Of a stretch of DNA of 64,000 bases, positions 16,901 to 31,900 are shown piece after piece. This stretch comes from Arthrobacter celericrescens (GTDB lineage Bacteria > Actinomycetota > Actinomycetes > Actinomycetales > Micrococcaceae), in assembly GCF_003614925.1 (NCBI RefSeq), contig NZ_QYLP01000100.1:1-64000 (forward strand), written 5' to 3'. Every line of letters starts with the position of its first letter. The stretch's first letter is position 1. The notes beneath the pieces were generated by a model that was not told the origin of the DNA, made no database searches, and saw nothing but the letters and a program-made list of their open reading frames with translations. A program made the translations under genes and the position numbers.

Positions 16901-19900
16901 TCAGCAAGGACGACCACGTGACCGCCCGCCTCGGCACCGGCTCGGAGCTCACCACGTCCGGCGCCGTCAAGGTCACCGCCACCCACCTCAACCGGATCTT
17001 CACCGAAGGCAACGCCGAAGCGGCCGGCAAGGACACCGCCGTCGGGATCGACATCTCCATCAACGTGGCGGTCGGCTGGCAGACGACGGCGGAAATCGCC
17101 CGGAACGTCACCGGCGCCTCCGTGGACGTGGTGGCCTCCAGCGAAATCAAGAGCGAAGCCAAGGCCGTGGCCAGCGCCAAGGGCAGCAGCGAAAGCGACC
17201 CCAAGAGCGGCGACCAGAACGCCAACAGCCAGGTCAACGGCGACAACCCGAACACCAAGGACCAGGGCACCGGAACCCTGCCCAGCTCCAGCGGCGGCAC
17301 CAACGGCAGCAACGGCGCCACCAACGCCAACGGCAAGGCCAGCAGCGAATCCGGCAGCGGGGGCGGCGGAACCGGGGTGGCCGGGGCCATCGCCGTGAAC
17401 TGGGTGGTGATGGTCAACATCGCACGGATCACCGCCAGCCGCACCGTCACCGCCACGGCCGGCGCCGTCACCGTCCGCGCCCTCAGCCACGTGGACGCCA
17501 ACGCCCGGGCAATGGGCTCGGCCATCGACCTGCAGAACGACACCGGCGTGGGCGCCGCGATCGGCCTGAACGTCCAGGACCTCACAAGCATCGCCACCGT
17601 CGGCGCCGGCGCGGTCATCAGCGGCAGCACCGGGATCACCGTGGAGGCAATCACTCCGGCCGGCCAGCGCAACGACTTCATCGTCTGGGGGATCGCCGCC
17701 GGCGGCGGTAAGAACAGCGCCGGCGTGGCCGCCTCCGCGGGTGTGCAGATCCTCCTCATCACCACGACGGCGTCTGTCGGCAAGGGCGCGCAGCTGGACT
17801 CCGCGGCGGGAGGCGTGACGGTCCGGGCCACCGAAGCCATGGGCCTGCAGTTGATCGCGCTCTCCGGAGGCTTCTCCACGGGCAGCGGCACGGCAGTGGG
17901 CGGCGCCGTGGCGGTCAACTACCTCGAGGTGACCACCTGGGCCTTCATCGACTCCGGCACCGCGGCCGGGCAGGTTACCTCGGTGGATGCCGCCGGCACC
18001 CTGACCATCAGCGCGAAGACCACCCTCGTGCCGCTCGAATCCGAAACCCCGCTGCAAGGCAAAGTCACCCTGCCCTCCGTCACCAGCGTCGCAGTCGGTG
18101 CCGGCGCCAGCAACAGCGGCGCCGCCGTGAGCGGCTCCTTCATCATCGACATCATGTCCTTCGACACCCAGGCCTCCCTCGGCACCGGTGCCCGCGTGAA
18201 CCAGGAAGGCGCAGTGGGCGGCGCCGGCCAGTCCGTGTCCGTCACCGCAGAGGACAGCCTGGAGATCGTGAACGTGGCCGGCGCCCTGTCCTTCAGCGCC
18301 AGCTCGGCCGCCGTGGGCCTGACCGTGATCGTGGACGTCATCAACTCCAACGTCCGGGCCAGGATCGGCGCCGGCTCCGCGGTCCGGGCCGGCGGCAGCG
18401 TCACGGTCGAGGCCAAGGGCGGCGAGGACTGGTTCGAACTCTCCGTGGCCGGTGGCGTGAGCGGAAGCAGTGCGGCCGTCACGGGCGCCGTGCTGGTGTT
18501 CGTGTTCAACCAGGGCGGCAGCAGCCCGGCAGTCGTCGCCTCCATCGAAGCCGGCGCCGAGGTCCACGCCCTCGGAACCGTCAAGGTCCTGGCGAGCCGG
18601 ACCGCCAGCGGGCCGTTCTCCGCAGGCAACCTGGCAATCGGCGGCGGCTCGGCCGGCGTCGGTGCCTCCGCCGTCGTGATCGTCCGCAGCAGTGTGGTGG
18701 AAGCGTACGTCGGCGCCGGCGCGGACATCGAAGCCGGCGGCGCCGGCCTCACAGTGAGCGCCATCCAGTCCGGCGATTTCAAGTTCCTGGCCGTAGGCGG
18801 TGCGGGCGGCAACTCCGCCGGCGTGGCCGGCTCCGTGGTGGTCAACGTCAGCAGCGATACCACCAAGGCCCACCTCGACGCCGGAGCCTCCTCCGCCGGA
18901 ACGCACACCATGGTGCTGGCCAAGGACACGACGACGGTCCTTGCGCTCGCGGGCGTGCTCACCGTGGGCGGCTCGGCGGGCGTGGGCGCAGGCGTGGACG
19001 TCGAGGTCATCACCAAGGACACCCAGGCCTGGCTCGCCAAGGACACCTCCGTCACCGGCAGCGGCAACCTCACCGTGGACGCCCAGTCCGCGGAGAAGAT
19101 CACCTCGATCTCCGTGGGCGGCAGCTTCGCAGGCTCCGCCGCCGTCAACGTCAACGCCGCCGTGTCCGTCCTGTCCATCACCACCAAGGCCTTCATCGCC
19201 GACGGCACCTCCACCTCGGACGCCGCCGTCGTCGCCATGGACGGCAGCGTCCGGGTCAACGCCGACGAATCCCTCACCCTGAACGTGATCGGCGGCAACA
19301 TCGCCGTGGGCGGCAGCGCCGGCGTCGGCGCCGCGGTGTCCGTGCCGGTCACCACCAAGGAAACCCACGCCTGGATCGGCAACTACGCCCGGGTCTCCGC
19401 CAAAGGCGCCGGCGCCGTCACGGTGGCCACCGGCAGCTACAGCGTCACCACCAAGGACATGCGCTTCGCCCCGGCGGACGTCAACACCGGCAGCAACACC
19501 ATCACCCTGGCCGGCCACGCCTTCCAGAACGGCCGGCAGGTCCAGTACGACCGCGGCTGCGACACCGGCGGCTGCGGCATCACCGGCCTGACCCACCGCG
19601 GCATCTACTACATCGTCAACGCCACGGCCAACACCTTCCAGGTCTCCGCCACGCAGGGCGGCGCGGCCGTGGACCTGCTGAGCCAGGGAACCACCGAAAA
19701 CCAGCGCTTCTTCGCCACCGACGAAGCCAACGTCCAGGAAGACAACACCCTCCGCTTCAACCCGCAGACGGCGGTGTCCGGCAACCAGATCACCACCACC
19801 CCGTACTCCGTCAATGCCGCCAACGACGACGCCGTGGTCTACAGTTCCGGCGGCGGCGCGGTGATCGGCGGGCTCGTGGACGGCGGCACCTACTTCTACA

Positions 19901-22900
19901 AGAGCCTGGGCGGGAACACCTTCCAGCTGTTGAACAAGAAGAGCACCGACGGCGGTACCCCGGTTGCCCTGTCCCTCAGCGGCACCACGGGCAAGGCGCA
20001 CAGCATCACCAAGTCCGGCACTGCCCCTGGCGGCGACGCCAGCGCCATGGGACCACGCGTCATCCAGGCCGGCAGCACCCCGGACTTCGGCGGCGTCGCC
20101 GTCACCGCCAACAACTCCGACAACATCGGCGCCTTCGGCGTGGCGGTGGGCATCGGCGGCACGGCCGGCGTCTCCCTCGCCGGCGCCGTGGCCGTGAACA
20201 CCATCCGCACCTCCGCGCACATCGGCGCGAACGCCCGCATCAACTGCGGCGTCACGTGCGCTTCCAACGTTGCCGGTGCCAACACCGGGCAGTCCGTCCA
20301 GGTCTCCGCGGCCAACCAGTACTACCAGCTGGGCATCGCCGCCGCGGTGGGCATCGGCGGCAGCGCCGGCGTGGCCGTTCCCGTCGATGTCCGGGTGGTC
20401 AGCATCGACACGTACGCCTACATCGGCACCGGCAGCACCGTGAACGCCCGCAACAACATCGCCGTCACCGCCAACGCCAAGGATGCCGTGGTCTCCGTGG
20501 CAGCCGGCGCCGGCGGCGGAACGGTCGGCGTCGCGGGTACCGTCGCCGTCACCGTCCTGAAGCTGAACACCTTCGCCTGCACCGGCACCCCCACGGGAAC
20601 CCTCGCCTTCGAATGCCTCGGCACCGGGGCCACCCTAAAGGCCGACAACAACGTGCTTGTGTCCGCCAAGGATGACACCCGATTGCTCCTGCTCACCCTC
20701 GCCGCAGCCGGCGGTTACGTGGGCGTGGGTGCCGCCGTCGGCGTCGCCGTCCTGGACAAGAAGGTGCAGGCGTACCTGGGCGCCGGCGGCGCGGTGGACG
20801 CGCTGGCCCTCGGCAGCGGAATCGGCGGGGTGTCCAACGGCGCCGGGCTCAGCGGTTCCGGGATCGCCGCGGACTTCGGCCGCCAGTCCTTCTCGGGCGT
20901 GATCGTGCGGGCCGATTCGGTGGAGGACGTCTTCGGGCTGGTGGCCGCGGTGGGCGGCGGCTTCGTGGGCGTGGCAGGCGGTGTGTCCGTGGCCCTCCTG
21001 ACGGTGCTGGTGAAGGCCTTCATCGGGGGCAACAGCACGGTCAACGCCCAGCCCGGGGCCAGCCCGGCCCAGGGTGTCAACGTCTCGGCGACCGACAGGT
21101 TCAAGTCGCTGACAATCGCCGGCGGCATCGCTGGCGGTTTCGTAGGTGTTTCCGGCGGTGTGGATGTCGGCGTGGCCAACAATTCTGTTCAGGCCATTCT
21201 GGGCGCCGGCGCCACCATCCACGCCGCCGGAAACGTGCAGGTCTACGCGGTGTCGGCCAAGGATGTGAGCACTTTCGCCGTCAGCGTCTCGGGCGGGTTC
21301 GTCGGCGTCGCGGCGGCCGTGTCGGTCTGGACCGTGGGCACCGCCGCCACCGGCGGATACCACGCGGCCCCCGGCGGCGACTACCGCGGCAACTGGAACT
21401 CCGGCACCAGTTACCGGCGCGGCGACGTCGTCACCGACACCGGCGACGGCAAGCGCTACTCCGCCAAGGAAGACGGCGTGCTGGGCGGCGCCTCGCCGAG
21501 GAACAACCCCGCCAAGTGGCTGGGCGAGTCCAGCGCCTTCGGCCGCGGCGACTGGTCCGCCGCCGAGTACTACAACAAGGGCGACGAAGTCCGCGACACC
21601 GTGGACGGCAAGTACTACACCGCAACCGCCGACGGCGTACACAGCGCCACCCGCCCGGGCCTGGACTCCGGCAACTGGGACGAGGGCGGCTCGCTCAACA
21701 GCATCCAGCAGGGCGGCACGGCTGCCCAGGGCGGCAGCGGCGGCTACAAGGACAACACCCTCACCGGTACCACGGCCGGCGCGGCCACCGCATGGACCAG
21801 CGCCCAGGCCTGGGACGAAGGCGCACTTGCCAGCTACAACGGCCAGACCTGGTCGGCCACCGAGGACATCGCCAGCGGCGTGGCCCTCGCACCGGGAACC
21901 GCCGGCGCCAAGTGGCGGCTCGTCTCCGGCTCGGAGACCAAGACCAACCAGCGCCTCGCCGACCAGCTGGGCGTGGCGTCGGGACGCATCTCCGCGGCGG
22001 CCCCGGCCAGCAACATCGGTAATGACGCGCTCGGCACCGTCCCCACGGGCGGGACTACCGCCACCATCAACGCGATCGTCCTGGCCGGCGGCCACGTGCG
22101 CGCCTGGGCCAAGGACCAGCTGCGGATCCTCGGCGTCGCCGGCGCCGGCGCGGTGGGGGCAGTCGGCGTCGGCATCTCCGTCCTGGTCCTGAACATCAAG
22201 AGCAACACCGACGCCGGCATCGGTTCCACCGCGCAGATCACCGCCGGCTCCGGCGGCAGCGGTGAGGTGTCCGTCCAGGCCGTCATGGACGAGGACTCGG
22301 TGGGCTTCGGCTTCTCCGGCGCCGTGGGCGCCGTCGGAATCGCCGGGCAGGTGGTGGTTATCAACGACCGCGGCACCCAGCGGGCCCACATCGACGGCGG
22401 TGCGCAGATCCTGCGGGCCGGCGGCGGAGTGCTTGTGGGATCCACCGCCGACCGGCACCTCGAGAACTACTCGATCGGCCTGGCCATCGGGGCGGTCGGC
22501 GCGGGCGTGTCCGTGTCCGTCGTCAACGTCTCCGGCGACAACACCGCCGAAACCGGAACGGTGGCCGTCGGCGGCACCGGAACCGTGGCCAGCTTCACGT
22601 CCAGCACCGTGGACAACATCAACGCCTACGGGCTGGGCGTCAGCGTCGCCGGCGGGGCCGGGGCCATTGGCGGCGTGGTCACCCTCGTCAGCCTGGCAGG
22701 GACGGCCAAGGCCTCGGCCTCGCCGAGCGGCACCGTGGGATCGGGCGGGGTCGCCGCCACCGCCACCGGCACCCGCACCGTTCAGGCCACCACCCTCAAC
22801 GTCACCGTGGGCGGCGTGGCGATCGGCCTCACCGTGGTCCGCGCCGACTCGGCCCGGCACCTCGAGTCGATCGTGGGCGGCAGCGCCGCCACCAGCGGCG

Positions 22901-25900
22901 CGGTCGAATCCACGGCCACCGCCAGCAACACCGCAACCGTCCGCTCCCCGGGCGTCTCGATCGGCGGCGTCACCATCGGCATCACCGTCTCTTTCGCAGA
23001 ACTGTCCGGACACACCCTCGCCAAGGCCACCGGCACCGTCACCGGCGCCTCCTCGATCGACGTCGTGGCCACGGCCGCCAACAAGGCCGACACCGAAACG
23101 GTCCTGGTTTCGGGTTCGCTCCTCGGCCTGAGCGGGGCCTGGGCCAGTTCCCGGATCACCTCGGACGCCTGGATCCGGTCGATCGTGGACGGCACGGCCA
23201 GCCTGGGCTCCACTGGAACCATCACCGTCAAGGCCCAAACCCAGGGCGACGGCAACTACGCCAAGGGCATCGTGGACTCCACCAGCGGCGGACTCATCGA
23301 CCTCAAGGCCATGGTGGCCGTGGCCCGCGTATCGAACGAGGTCCGCGCCACCCTGGACGGCGCCGTCACCGCGGCCGGCAAGCTGGACGTCCTGGCGGAC
23401 GCGCACAACAGCAGCGAGGCACGGGTCAAGACGGCCGCCGTCGCGCTCGTCAGCCTGGCGATCGGTGCGGCGGATTCAAAGATCGACGCCGGAACCCGCG
23501 CCACCGGGGCGGGCAGCATCGCCGCCGCCGGGGCCGACCTCACTATCAAGGCCACCAGCGTCAACACCGCCACCGCCTACTCCAACGTCATCACCGGCGG
23601 CCTCCTGGGCGGCGTGGCCGTCAGCGCCCCCGTCGCGGACATCTCGGCGCCCACCGGAGCCCAGTGGGACGGCCAGGCCACCGCCGGGCGCAACATGACG
23701 GTCGAAGCCGACGCCACCAACACGGCGAACTCCACCGCGAAGGTCCTGGCCACCGGCATCGTGGGCGTCACCGGAGCCTCGGCCCCCGCGGACATCACCA
23801 CCGCTACCGTCACTTACGCGATCATCGGCGGCGCCGCGAAGATCAGCGGCCTGACCCAGAAGCTCCTTGTCTACGCCCATGCGGTCAACCGGGCCACGGC
23901 GGTTGCAGGCGGCAAGGGCATCGGCGCCGTCAGCATCGGCGTCATGTACCCCAACGCCACGGACAAGGCCATCACCAAGGCCGAACTCAACGGCGATGTG
24001 GGCACCACCCACGTGGATCCCGCCGTCGGCACCGTGGGCGACGCCGGCGCCCTCACCATTGAGGTCAAGGCGATCGGCGACGACGCCACCAACGCCAGCG
24101 TGGACAGCCTGAGCATCGGGCTCGTGGCCGTCTCGGCGTCCTCCGCCGAGGCCCGCACCGAACCGGAAGTCCGCGCCCAGCTGGGCGGCGGCAAGGTCAC
24201 TGCCACGCAGGGCGTCACCGTCCTGGCCCAGTCCGTGACCGACGCCGACTCCTACGCCTACGCGGCCTCCGGCGGCGTGATCGACATCCAGGCAGGCTTC
24301 ACCGCCAAGTCCTTCGCCAGCCCCAAGGTCTCCGCGATCGTCACCGGCGGCTTCGTCCAGGCCGGCGGCTTGCTCTCCATCACGGCCCTGCACGGCGCAG
24401 CGCAGGCCCCGCTGTCCGACGGCACGGTGGCCGGCATCAACTGCAACGGTGCGGACACCATCTGCTTCACCCTGCCGCACGGCATCGGCACCGGAACGAC
24501 CGTCACTTACAGTGCCCCCGCCTCCTCGGTGCCGGGCGTCGCCGAAGGCACCGTCCCCAACCCCAACGCGATTCCGGGCCTCGGCGACGGACGCACCTAC
24601 GGGGTCATCAAGGTGGACAACAATACCCTCCGGCTCGGCGTCGAATTCAACGCCGCCGGCGTAGTGAACGCCCAGACCGGCACCCTGCACTTCGCCGGCG
24701 GCCACAACTTCCGCACCGGCGACCGGGTGGTCTACAACTGCAACGGCGGCGGCGCCCTCGGCACCCTGCCGGTGGCCGGGCTCGCCTGCGGCAACTCCTA
24801 CTACGTCTTCGCCGTGGACGAGTTCGACATCCGGCTCTCCACCACGCCGCTCGGCACCACCGGCAGCAACGTGGTCACCTTCAACCCGAGCACGGCCATG
24901 CCGGATGGCTCAACCTTCCAGGTGGCCGACACCACCGGCCTGGACGGCCGCGCCGTGGTCTACCACGCCCCGGCCACCATCGACTTCAAGTCCAGCCTGG
25001 TGGACGTCAACACCGACGGCAGCGGCCAGCTCCAGGACAACGACAACAACGGCATCGACCACGACGGCTCCTGGAACACCATCTACGCCCCGTCCCACGG
25101 CGCCATCGACAACGCCGAGTACGTCTACACCGTGACCGACGGCCCGGCCATCGGCGGCCTGTTCAACGGCCAGCACGTCTGGATCGTCCTCGAGGACCTG
25201 GACGGCCTCGGCAGCATGTTCGCCGCCGGCAACCACATGATCCGGCTCGCCGACTCGGCCTGCCACGCCGGAATCGGACAGTACGACGCCGACCCGGGCG
25301 CCGGCGTCGACCTCCATCCCTGCACCGAGGTCATGCAGGTCATCGCCCTGGTGCCGAACACCAGCCCCGCGGGTCTGCGCGCCAACCATTCGCTGCGCCG
25401 GGTCGGCTACGAATCCATCGGCCTCGTCGAAGGCAACATTTACTTCATCGACGTCGTCAACGGCACCGACTTCCAGCTGCGCAACGCCGCCGGAACCCTG
25501 ATGACCGGCCTGGACACCAGCAAGCTCGGCACCCACCGGCTGGTCAACGAAGGCATTGCCGCAGTCAGCGGCGGCACCGGCACCCAGCAGCTCTACATCG
25601 ACCTGGGCGCCGGCGCCCTGGCCGGCACGCCGCACGTGATGATCGGCGTCGGCGGCCCCGGCGCACTCCTGGCGGACCCTGCCGGCTCCACCAACGGCGT
25701 GGCCAGCGCAACGTCCACGGGCATCGGCGGCGGGCTCTTCCGCTTCAGCGACGTCTTCTCCGAGGTCACCTCCAAGCCGTCCCTCACGGTGGATGTGCAG
25801 GCCGGCACGCTGCGCGGCAACGCCGTCCTGATTGACGGCACCTCCTACATCAACGTCGCCGTCAGTTCCGTGGGCAAAGGCGGCGGGTTCCTCGGCTTCG

Positions 25901-28900
25901 GCGCCTCCAATGCCTTCGCTGACGCCGTCAACACCGTGCGGGTCTTGATCGGCAGCACGGCCAACATCTTCGCCTTCACGGACCTGCAGGTCACCGCGGC
26001 CGGCATCACCACCGCCAACGGCGAAGCCGTCAACCGCACCGGCGGGCTGATCTCCGGAGCGGACACCGACGTCGACCTTGAACTCGGGTACTCCGTGAAG
26101 ACCGAGGTGGCCGGCACCCTCTACGCCAACCGTTCCCTGCTGATCGACGCCGCCGCCGGCTTCAACGCCAACGCGCGGGCCTCGTCCGGTTCCGGCGGCC
26201 TGGGCACCAACGCGGACGCGAACGACGACGACGGCCAGGGCGTGCAGATCGGTCACGACTACACCGCCGAGGTAGCCACGGGCCTCACCGGGACCGCGAA
26301 GCTGCGCGGCGCCCGGGTCCAGGTCTCCGCCGGCGTCGGCACCGCCTTTGGCATCGACTTCGCGGACGGCAGTATCGACGGCCGGGCGCTTGAAGCCCGG
26401 GGCGTGGCCCGCTCCGACGCCGACGCTTACGCCCTCGGCGCGGACTCCGACGCCGGCGCCTACGTCAGCGTGACGGACAGCGTCCTCACCAAGTTGGACA
26501 CCGGCTCCTACATCGAGGGCGAATCCGTGTTCATCCGTTCGGCCCACGAACACCTGAACCTGCAGGCCGACGCGAACGCCAACTGCGGCTGCGGCGGCGG
26601 CGACACCGACGCCCGCGCCTACGTCTCCTTCAACGGCAACTCCGCGGTCCAGGGCCTCGACGAATCCGTGATCCGCACGGCCGAACTGCACGTGGCGGCC
26701 GTGCAGTACTTCGACCGCCTGTACTACCACGCACACCGTTCCGGCGGCCTCTTCGACTTCGGCAGCGCCGACGGCAACATCCACTACCAGCCCCAACGCG
26801 ACATCCTGTGGGAATCCACGGTGTACCTGCTGGGCGAACCCAACCCGGTGCTGATCGTGGACGCCAGCGGCACGATCATCGCCAAGACCTACAACGTGAC
26901 CGTCCGCTCCACCCAGTTCGGCCCGGCCCTGGGCATCGGCGACACCATCTCCGGCGGCACCATCTGGATCGACCCGATCATCTACGACGAACTGCCCGCG
27001 GCACTCTTCGAGGCCAACAACGCCGGCGGCGAATGCGACGCCAACTGCAACGGCCTCATCCACGGCAGCCTGGGCATCTTCTACATGCAGGAAACCTGGA
27101 ACTCGGTGCTGATCCGCAACAGCTCGGACAAGAACATCTTCCTCAAGGGCACCGCCGACCCGCAGAGCGTCTCCATCAACACGCTCAACTCCCACCTGAC
27201 CAGCACGCCGGAAGCAGTCATCAGCGTCTCCGTGGACAACGGCCCGCACGCGCCTCCCGCCACACAATGGTTCTGGCACGTGCACCACATCTTCCCGGCC
27301 ACCGGCGTGGTGATCGAAAGCCTCCGCCCGACGGCCACCACCGGCTTCGACCTCACGATCGACGGCGACATCCGCAACCACATCGGCAGCACCCGCCTCA
27401 CCAACCAGCGCGGCTCCATCCTGCGCGGCAACGACGCCGGCACGGAGACGTTCTACAGCAACACGATCACCCTGGACTCGGAGTCCGGTTCGCTTGGCAC
27501 CGTCCCGAACCCGCTCATCCTGGTCCTCCTCCAGATCTTCCACACCGGCGAACCCGGCGTCCCCGCGGTCCTCAAGCCCGTGGGCCTGGACGCCGAAGCA
27601 GGCCAGGACCTCTACTTGGACCTCACCGTCCTCCGGCGTGATTCCCTCACCGCCAACCCGGCCGCCATCAACCCCGTCATCGGCCCCATCAAGGCCGGGC
27701 ACGACGCCGTCGTGATCCTGCGTGACAGCGCCGAAGGCATCAACGGCCCCGGCATCGGCGACGTCAACGTGGACATCTACACCCCGGACAACAAGCCGGC
27801 ACCGTACGGCTCGGGCAGCGTCCTCGAAACGGTCCCAACCACCTGCTACTTCCGGCCCGACGGCGCGTCCTGCACCGGTGGCGCGGACACCCCCGTGGTG
27901 GTGGGCGGCGCCGTCGTCGCGGTTGCGTTCGGCTCGGACCTCACCCCCATCAACGCGAACTACACGTTCAGCGACCTCCGCGCCGGCCACAACATCGCCG
28001 TCTTCCACCCGTCCGCCGCCACCGCCATGACCATCAAGGCCTTCACCGACGTCGACGCCACGTGGAGCGATGACGAGACAGGCGCCACGCACGGCGTGAC
28101 CGACGGCTCCGGCAAGACCGACGTGCTCAACAACGGCACCATTTGGGTGATCGAGCAAAGCGGCAAGGGCGACCTGCGGGTAGGCCACATCCACGCCACC
28201 GGCCTCTGCACCGGCGCCGCGGCGCTGTGCGCCACCCCGATCCCGGCCGACGTCCGGCTCGACTCGCCGCGCCGGATCCTCGACGCCGAACTGGACAGCG
28301 GCGTGCTGGACACCGACGACGACGGCACCCTGGTGGACGCCTACGACCTCGACGTCAGCGGCACCCACAACGGGATCGACGTCACCGGCCGCAACATCAC
28401 CCTCACCGCCGGCGACAACGGCCTGGGCGAGGCCGGCAGCGTCTCCGGCATTGGCGGCATCGGCCTACCGGACAACTTCCTGGAGATCCAAGTGGACGCC
28501 GTGGGCGGCTTCCCGTCCGTGGCCAAGGGCCTGCTCAACGCCCACGACCTTGCGGCCGACGACGACAAGACCCTGGGCATCTACCTCGACCAGGTGGCCG
28601 GGGACCTGCGGATCGGGGTCGTGGAAACCGCCGGCGATGGCAGCCTCAGCACCGGCAACGTGTCGCTGCGCAGCCGGGCGGGATCCATCATCGACGGCGC
28701 CGCCAACGGCGCCGGGGACGCCACCGCAGACGTGCTCGGCCAGACGATCGACATCGACGCACACGGCGGCTCCATTGGCACCGCTGCCAAGGACCTGGAC
28801 ATCGATTCGCTCCGCGGCTCGCCGTTCGCCTGCACCAATGCCAACTGCGCCAACAACCCCAACGGCACCTCCGACGCCGGCCTCGCCGCCGACGCGGACG

Positions 28901-31900
28901 ACGTCGCCCTGGAAGCCGGCACCGGCATCTACCTCACCGAAACCGACGCCTACCTGCGCCTGGTCCTGGCCCACGCCGTCACCGGCAACATCCGCATCAC
29001 GGTCCGCGAGACCGCCGAACTCGATGAGGACCTGTACCTGATCCGCGACGGCAGCGCCAACTTCGCCGAGGACAACACCACGGTGCCCGGCAACGACGCC
29101 GACCACCTGCGCAGCATCCCCGCCGGCACCGTCTTCGCCGAAACCGGCAGCGTGGAGCTCCGCGTCGGCGACGACGTGACCCTCCACCAGAACAGCCAAA
29201 TCCTGGCCGACCTTGGCATCGACATCCGCGGCGACTTCGGCAACGCGGACACCGGCGGCACGCTGGCCGTCCCGGATCCCGAGCACGGCAGCAGCATGAT
29301 CCTGCGCGGCCGCATCATCGCGGACTGCACCGTCACCCCGGGCGACTCCACCGGCGACCCCATGGGCTCCTGCGCACCAAGCACCGCCAACCCCGTGGCC
29401 AACCGCCAGGTGCACGTCTGGGGCGGCGCCGACGTCGACCTCATCCAGCTCGGCGACCCCTCCGGACTCGACCTCGCCCAGACCACCAACCCGGTCCTCA
29501 ACAAGGAACAGCAGGGCGACCCCGGCTACATCTTCCTGGGCTCCAAGACCGCCATCCACGGCAACGCCGCCCCCGCATCGAACACCGCGGACGGCGAAGA
29601 CCGGATCACCGTCTGGTACCTGCAGTCCATGAACGTGGTCACCAGCCCCACCGGCCTCGCCAATCCTGCCCTGACAGGCACCGGCGCCGGCCACACCCTC
29701 ACCCTCGACGGACAGGGCGAAAGCGACCACTACGCCGTCTACACCAACGGCAGCCACGGCAACATCCGCAACTACGTCATCAACGTCCTGGACACCGGCG
29801 CCCCGAACGCGGGCGTGGACGAGCTCGCCATCCACGGCTACAACAACACCGCAGCCGTCTACAACGGCTACCTGCCCGGCACTACCCGGAACGCCGCCAC
29901 GGACGACATCTTCCTGCTCCGGGCCCTCAAGTGCATCGACAACGAGAGCCCCTTCGACCTCGGCACGGGCGTCCCAAGCAATTGCCTGAGCCCGACCGAG
30001 ACGGCGGACCACCCGGCCTTCATTGCCCTGCTGGCCGGCAGCCTCGCGGCGGACGGCGGCATCGGCTCCTACCGCGACCGGACCGCCGGCAACGAACCCA
30101 GCGCCCTGGTCCAGCGGATCAACTACGACACCGCCCTCAACGGCCGCATCACGGTCTTCGGCCAAGGCGGCAACGACGCCTTCTACGTGGACGACACCTC
30201 CGCCACCATCACCCTGGACGGCGGCGCCGGCAACGACGTGTTCCAGATCGGCCAGATCTTCGGCACCCAGCGCGGCGCCCAGAACGCTCCCGACGGCGGC
30301 GCCCTCCTCCCGGCCGACACCTTCCCGGCGCTGGTCCCGACGACCCGCGGCTGGCTCAGCCCCGGAGCGCACGCCCCGCTGCTGGCCACGGGCGGCACCG
30401 GCAACGACCAGTTCACCGTCTACTCCAACCAGGCCGAGGTCCAACTTAACGGCGACGACAACAACGACATCTTCATCGTGCGGGCCTTCGCCGTGGCCGC
30501 CGTCTGCGACACCGACGCGGACAGCATCGCCGGCTGCGGCCTGAGCGACGTCTCCTTCGCTCCCGCCGGCGGGACTTTCCCCACCACCACGGCGTTCGGG
30601 TCCTGTGTCATCAACGCCGGCTACACCCGCTACGACCGCAACGGGGACGGCGTCTGCAACAACGCCGATGCCCACACCACCTTCAACCACCTGCCCGGCA
30701 GCAACGCTGACCTCGACAACACCAAGTGGGAAGACGACGTCATCCCGCTGGACCTGAACGGCGTGGCCGTCCCCGTGATCGGCCTGGGCTTCTCCACCTC
30801 CCGGCCGCTGGACATCCGGGCCGGCGGCGGCGAGGACGAGGTCCAGTACAACGTCAACGCCCCGGTCAACGTGGACGGCGGCACCGGCTTCGACAAGCTG
30901 GTGGTCCTGGGCACCGAGTTCGCGGACGATTTCGCCATCACGGACAAGGGCATCTTCGGGGCCGGGCTGAACGTCAAGTACACCACCATCGAAGTGGTGG
31001 AGGTGGACGGGCTGGAGGGCGACGACCAGTTCTTCGTCCAGTCCACCGCCTACGGGGTGGCGTACCGGGTGATCGGCGGCCTCGGCTCGGACATGATCAG
31101 CGTGACCGGCGACGTCACAGCGGACATCGTCACCCGCGAACTTGAGGGCCTCAGCGGCGCCGTGGACCACATCGTCACCTCGCCCACCGACCCCGGCTAC
31201 GACGGCCTCACCGCCGACGGCGTGCCCTACAACCTGGCCACCCAGGACCGCGGCATCGTGGTGATCCGCGAAGGAACCGGCGGCACCCGGGTCCGCGAAG
31301 GAGCGGCCGGAACCGCCGCCATCAAGAGCTACGCCTACTACACGGTGGAACTCGCGGTGGTCCCGACGTCGAACGTGTACGTGAGCGTCTCCGCCGCCTT
31401 CCCGCCGTCGCAGGAAGCCGACGGCAGCCTGACCAACCCGGCCCCGCTGCCCAACGGCCTGGGCGACACCGTGTGGCTGTGCGTGGGAACCACGGACGCC
31501 CAGTGCGACGAGCTCTCCGAATTCCAGCGGCACTACGTGGTCAACGGCGCGGTGGTGGACGAGGCCGGCCGGGCACTGACCCTGACCTTCACGCCGGGCA
31601 CCTGGAACACGCCGCAGCGCGTCTACCTCTGGGCCGTGGACGATCCCCGCGCCGAAGGCGACCGCACCGTGGTCCTGCAGCACAGCGTGATCAGCCAGGA
31701 CACCCGCTTCCACCGGGCCGCGGTCCGCCAGGTCAACGCGCTGGTCTACGACAACGACACCCCCGGCGTCTACGTCACCGAGGTGGAACCCGGCGGCACC
31801 TCCGTGGACGGCCGCACCGTGGTCATCGAAGGCAGCGCCCTGACGCAGCGCACCGACGACCTCCTGCTCAGCCTCGCGAAGGCGCCCGCCGCGGGCCACA

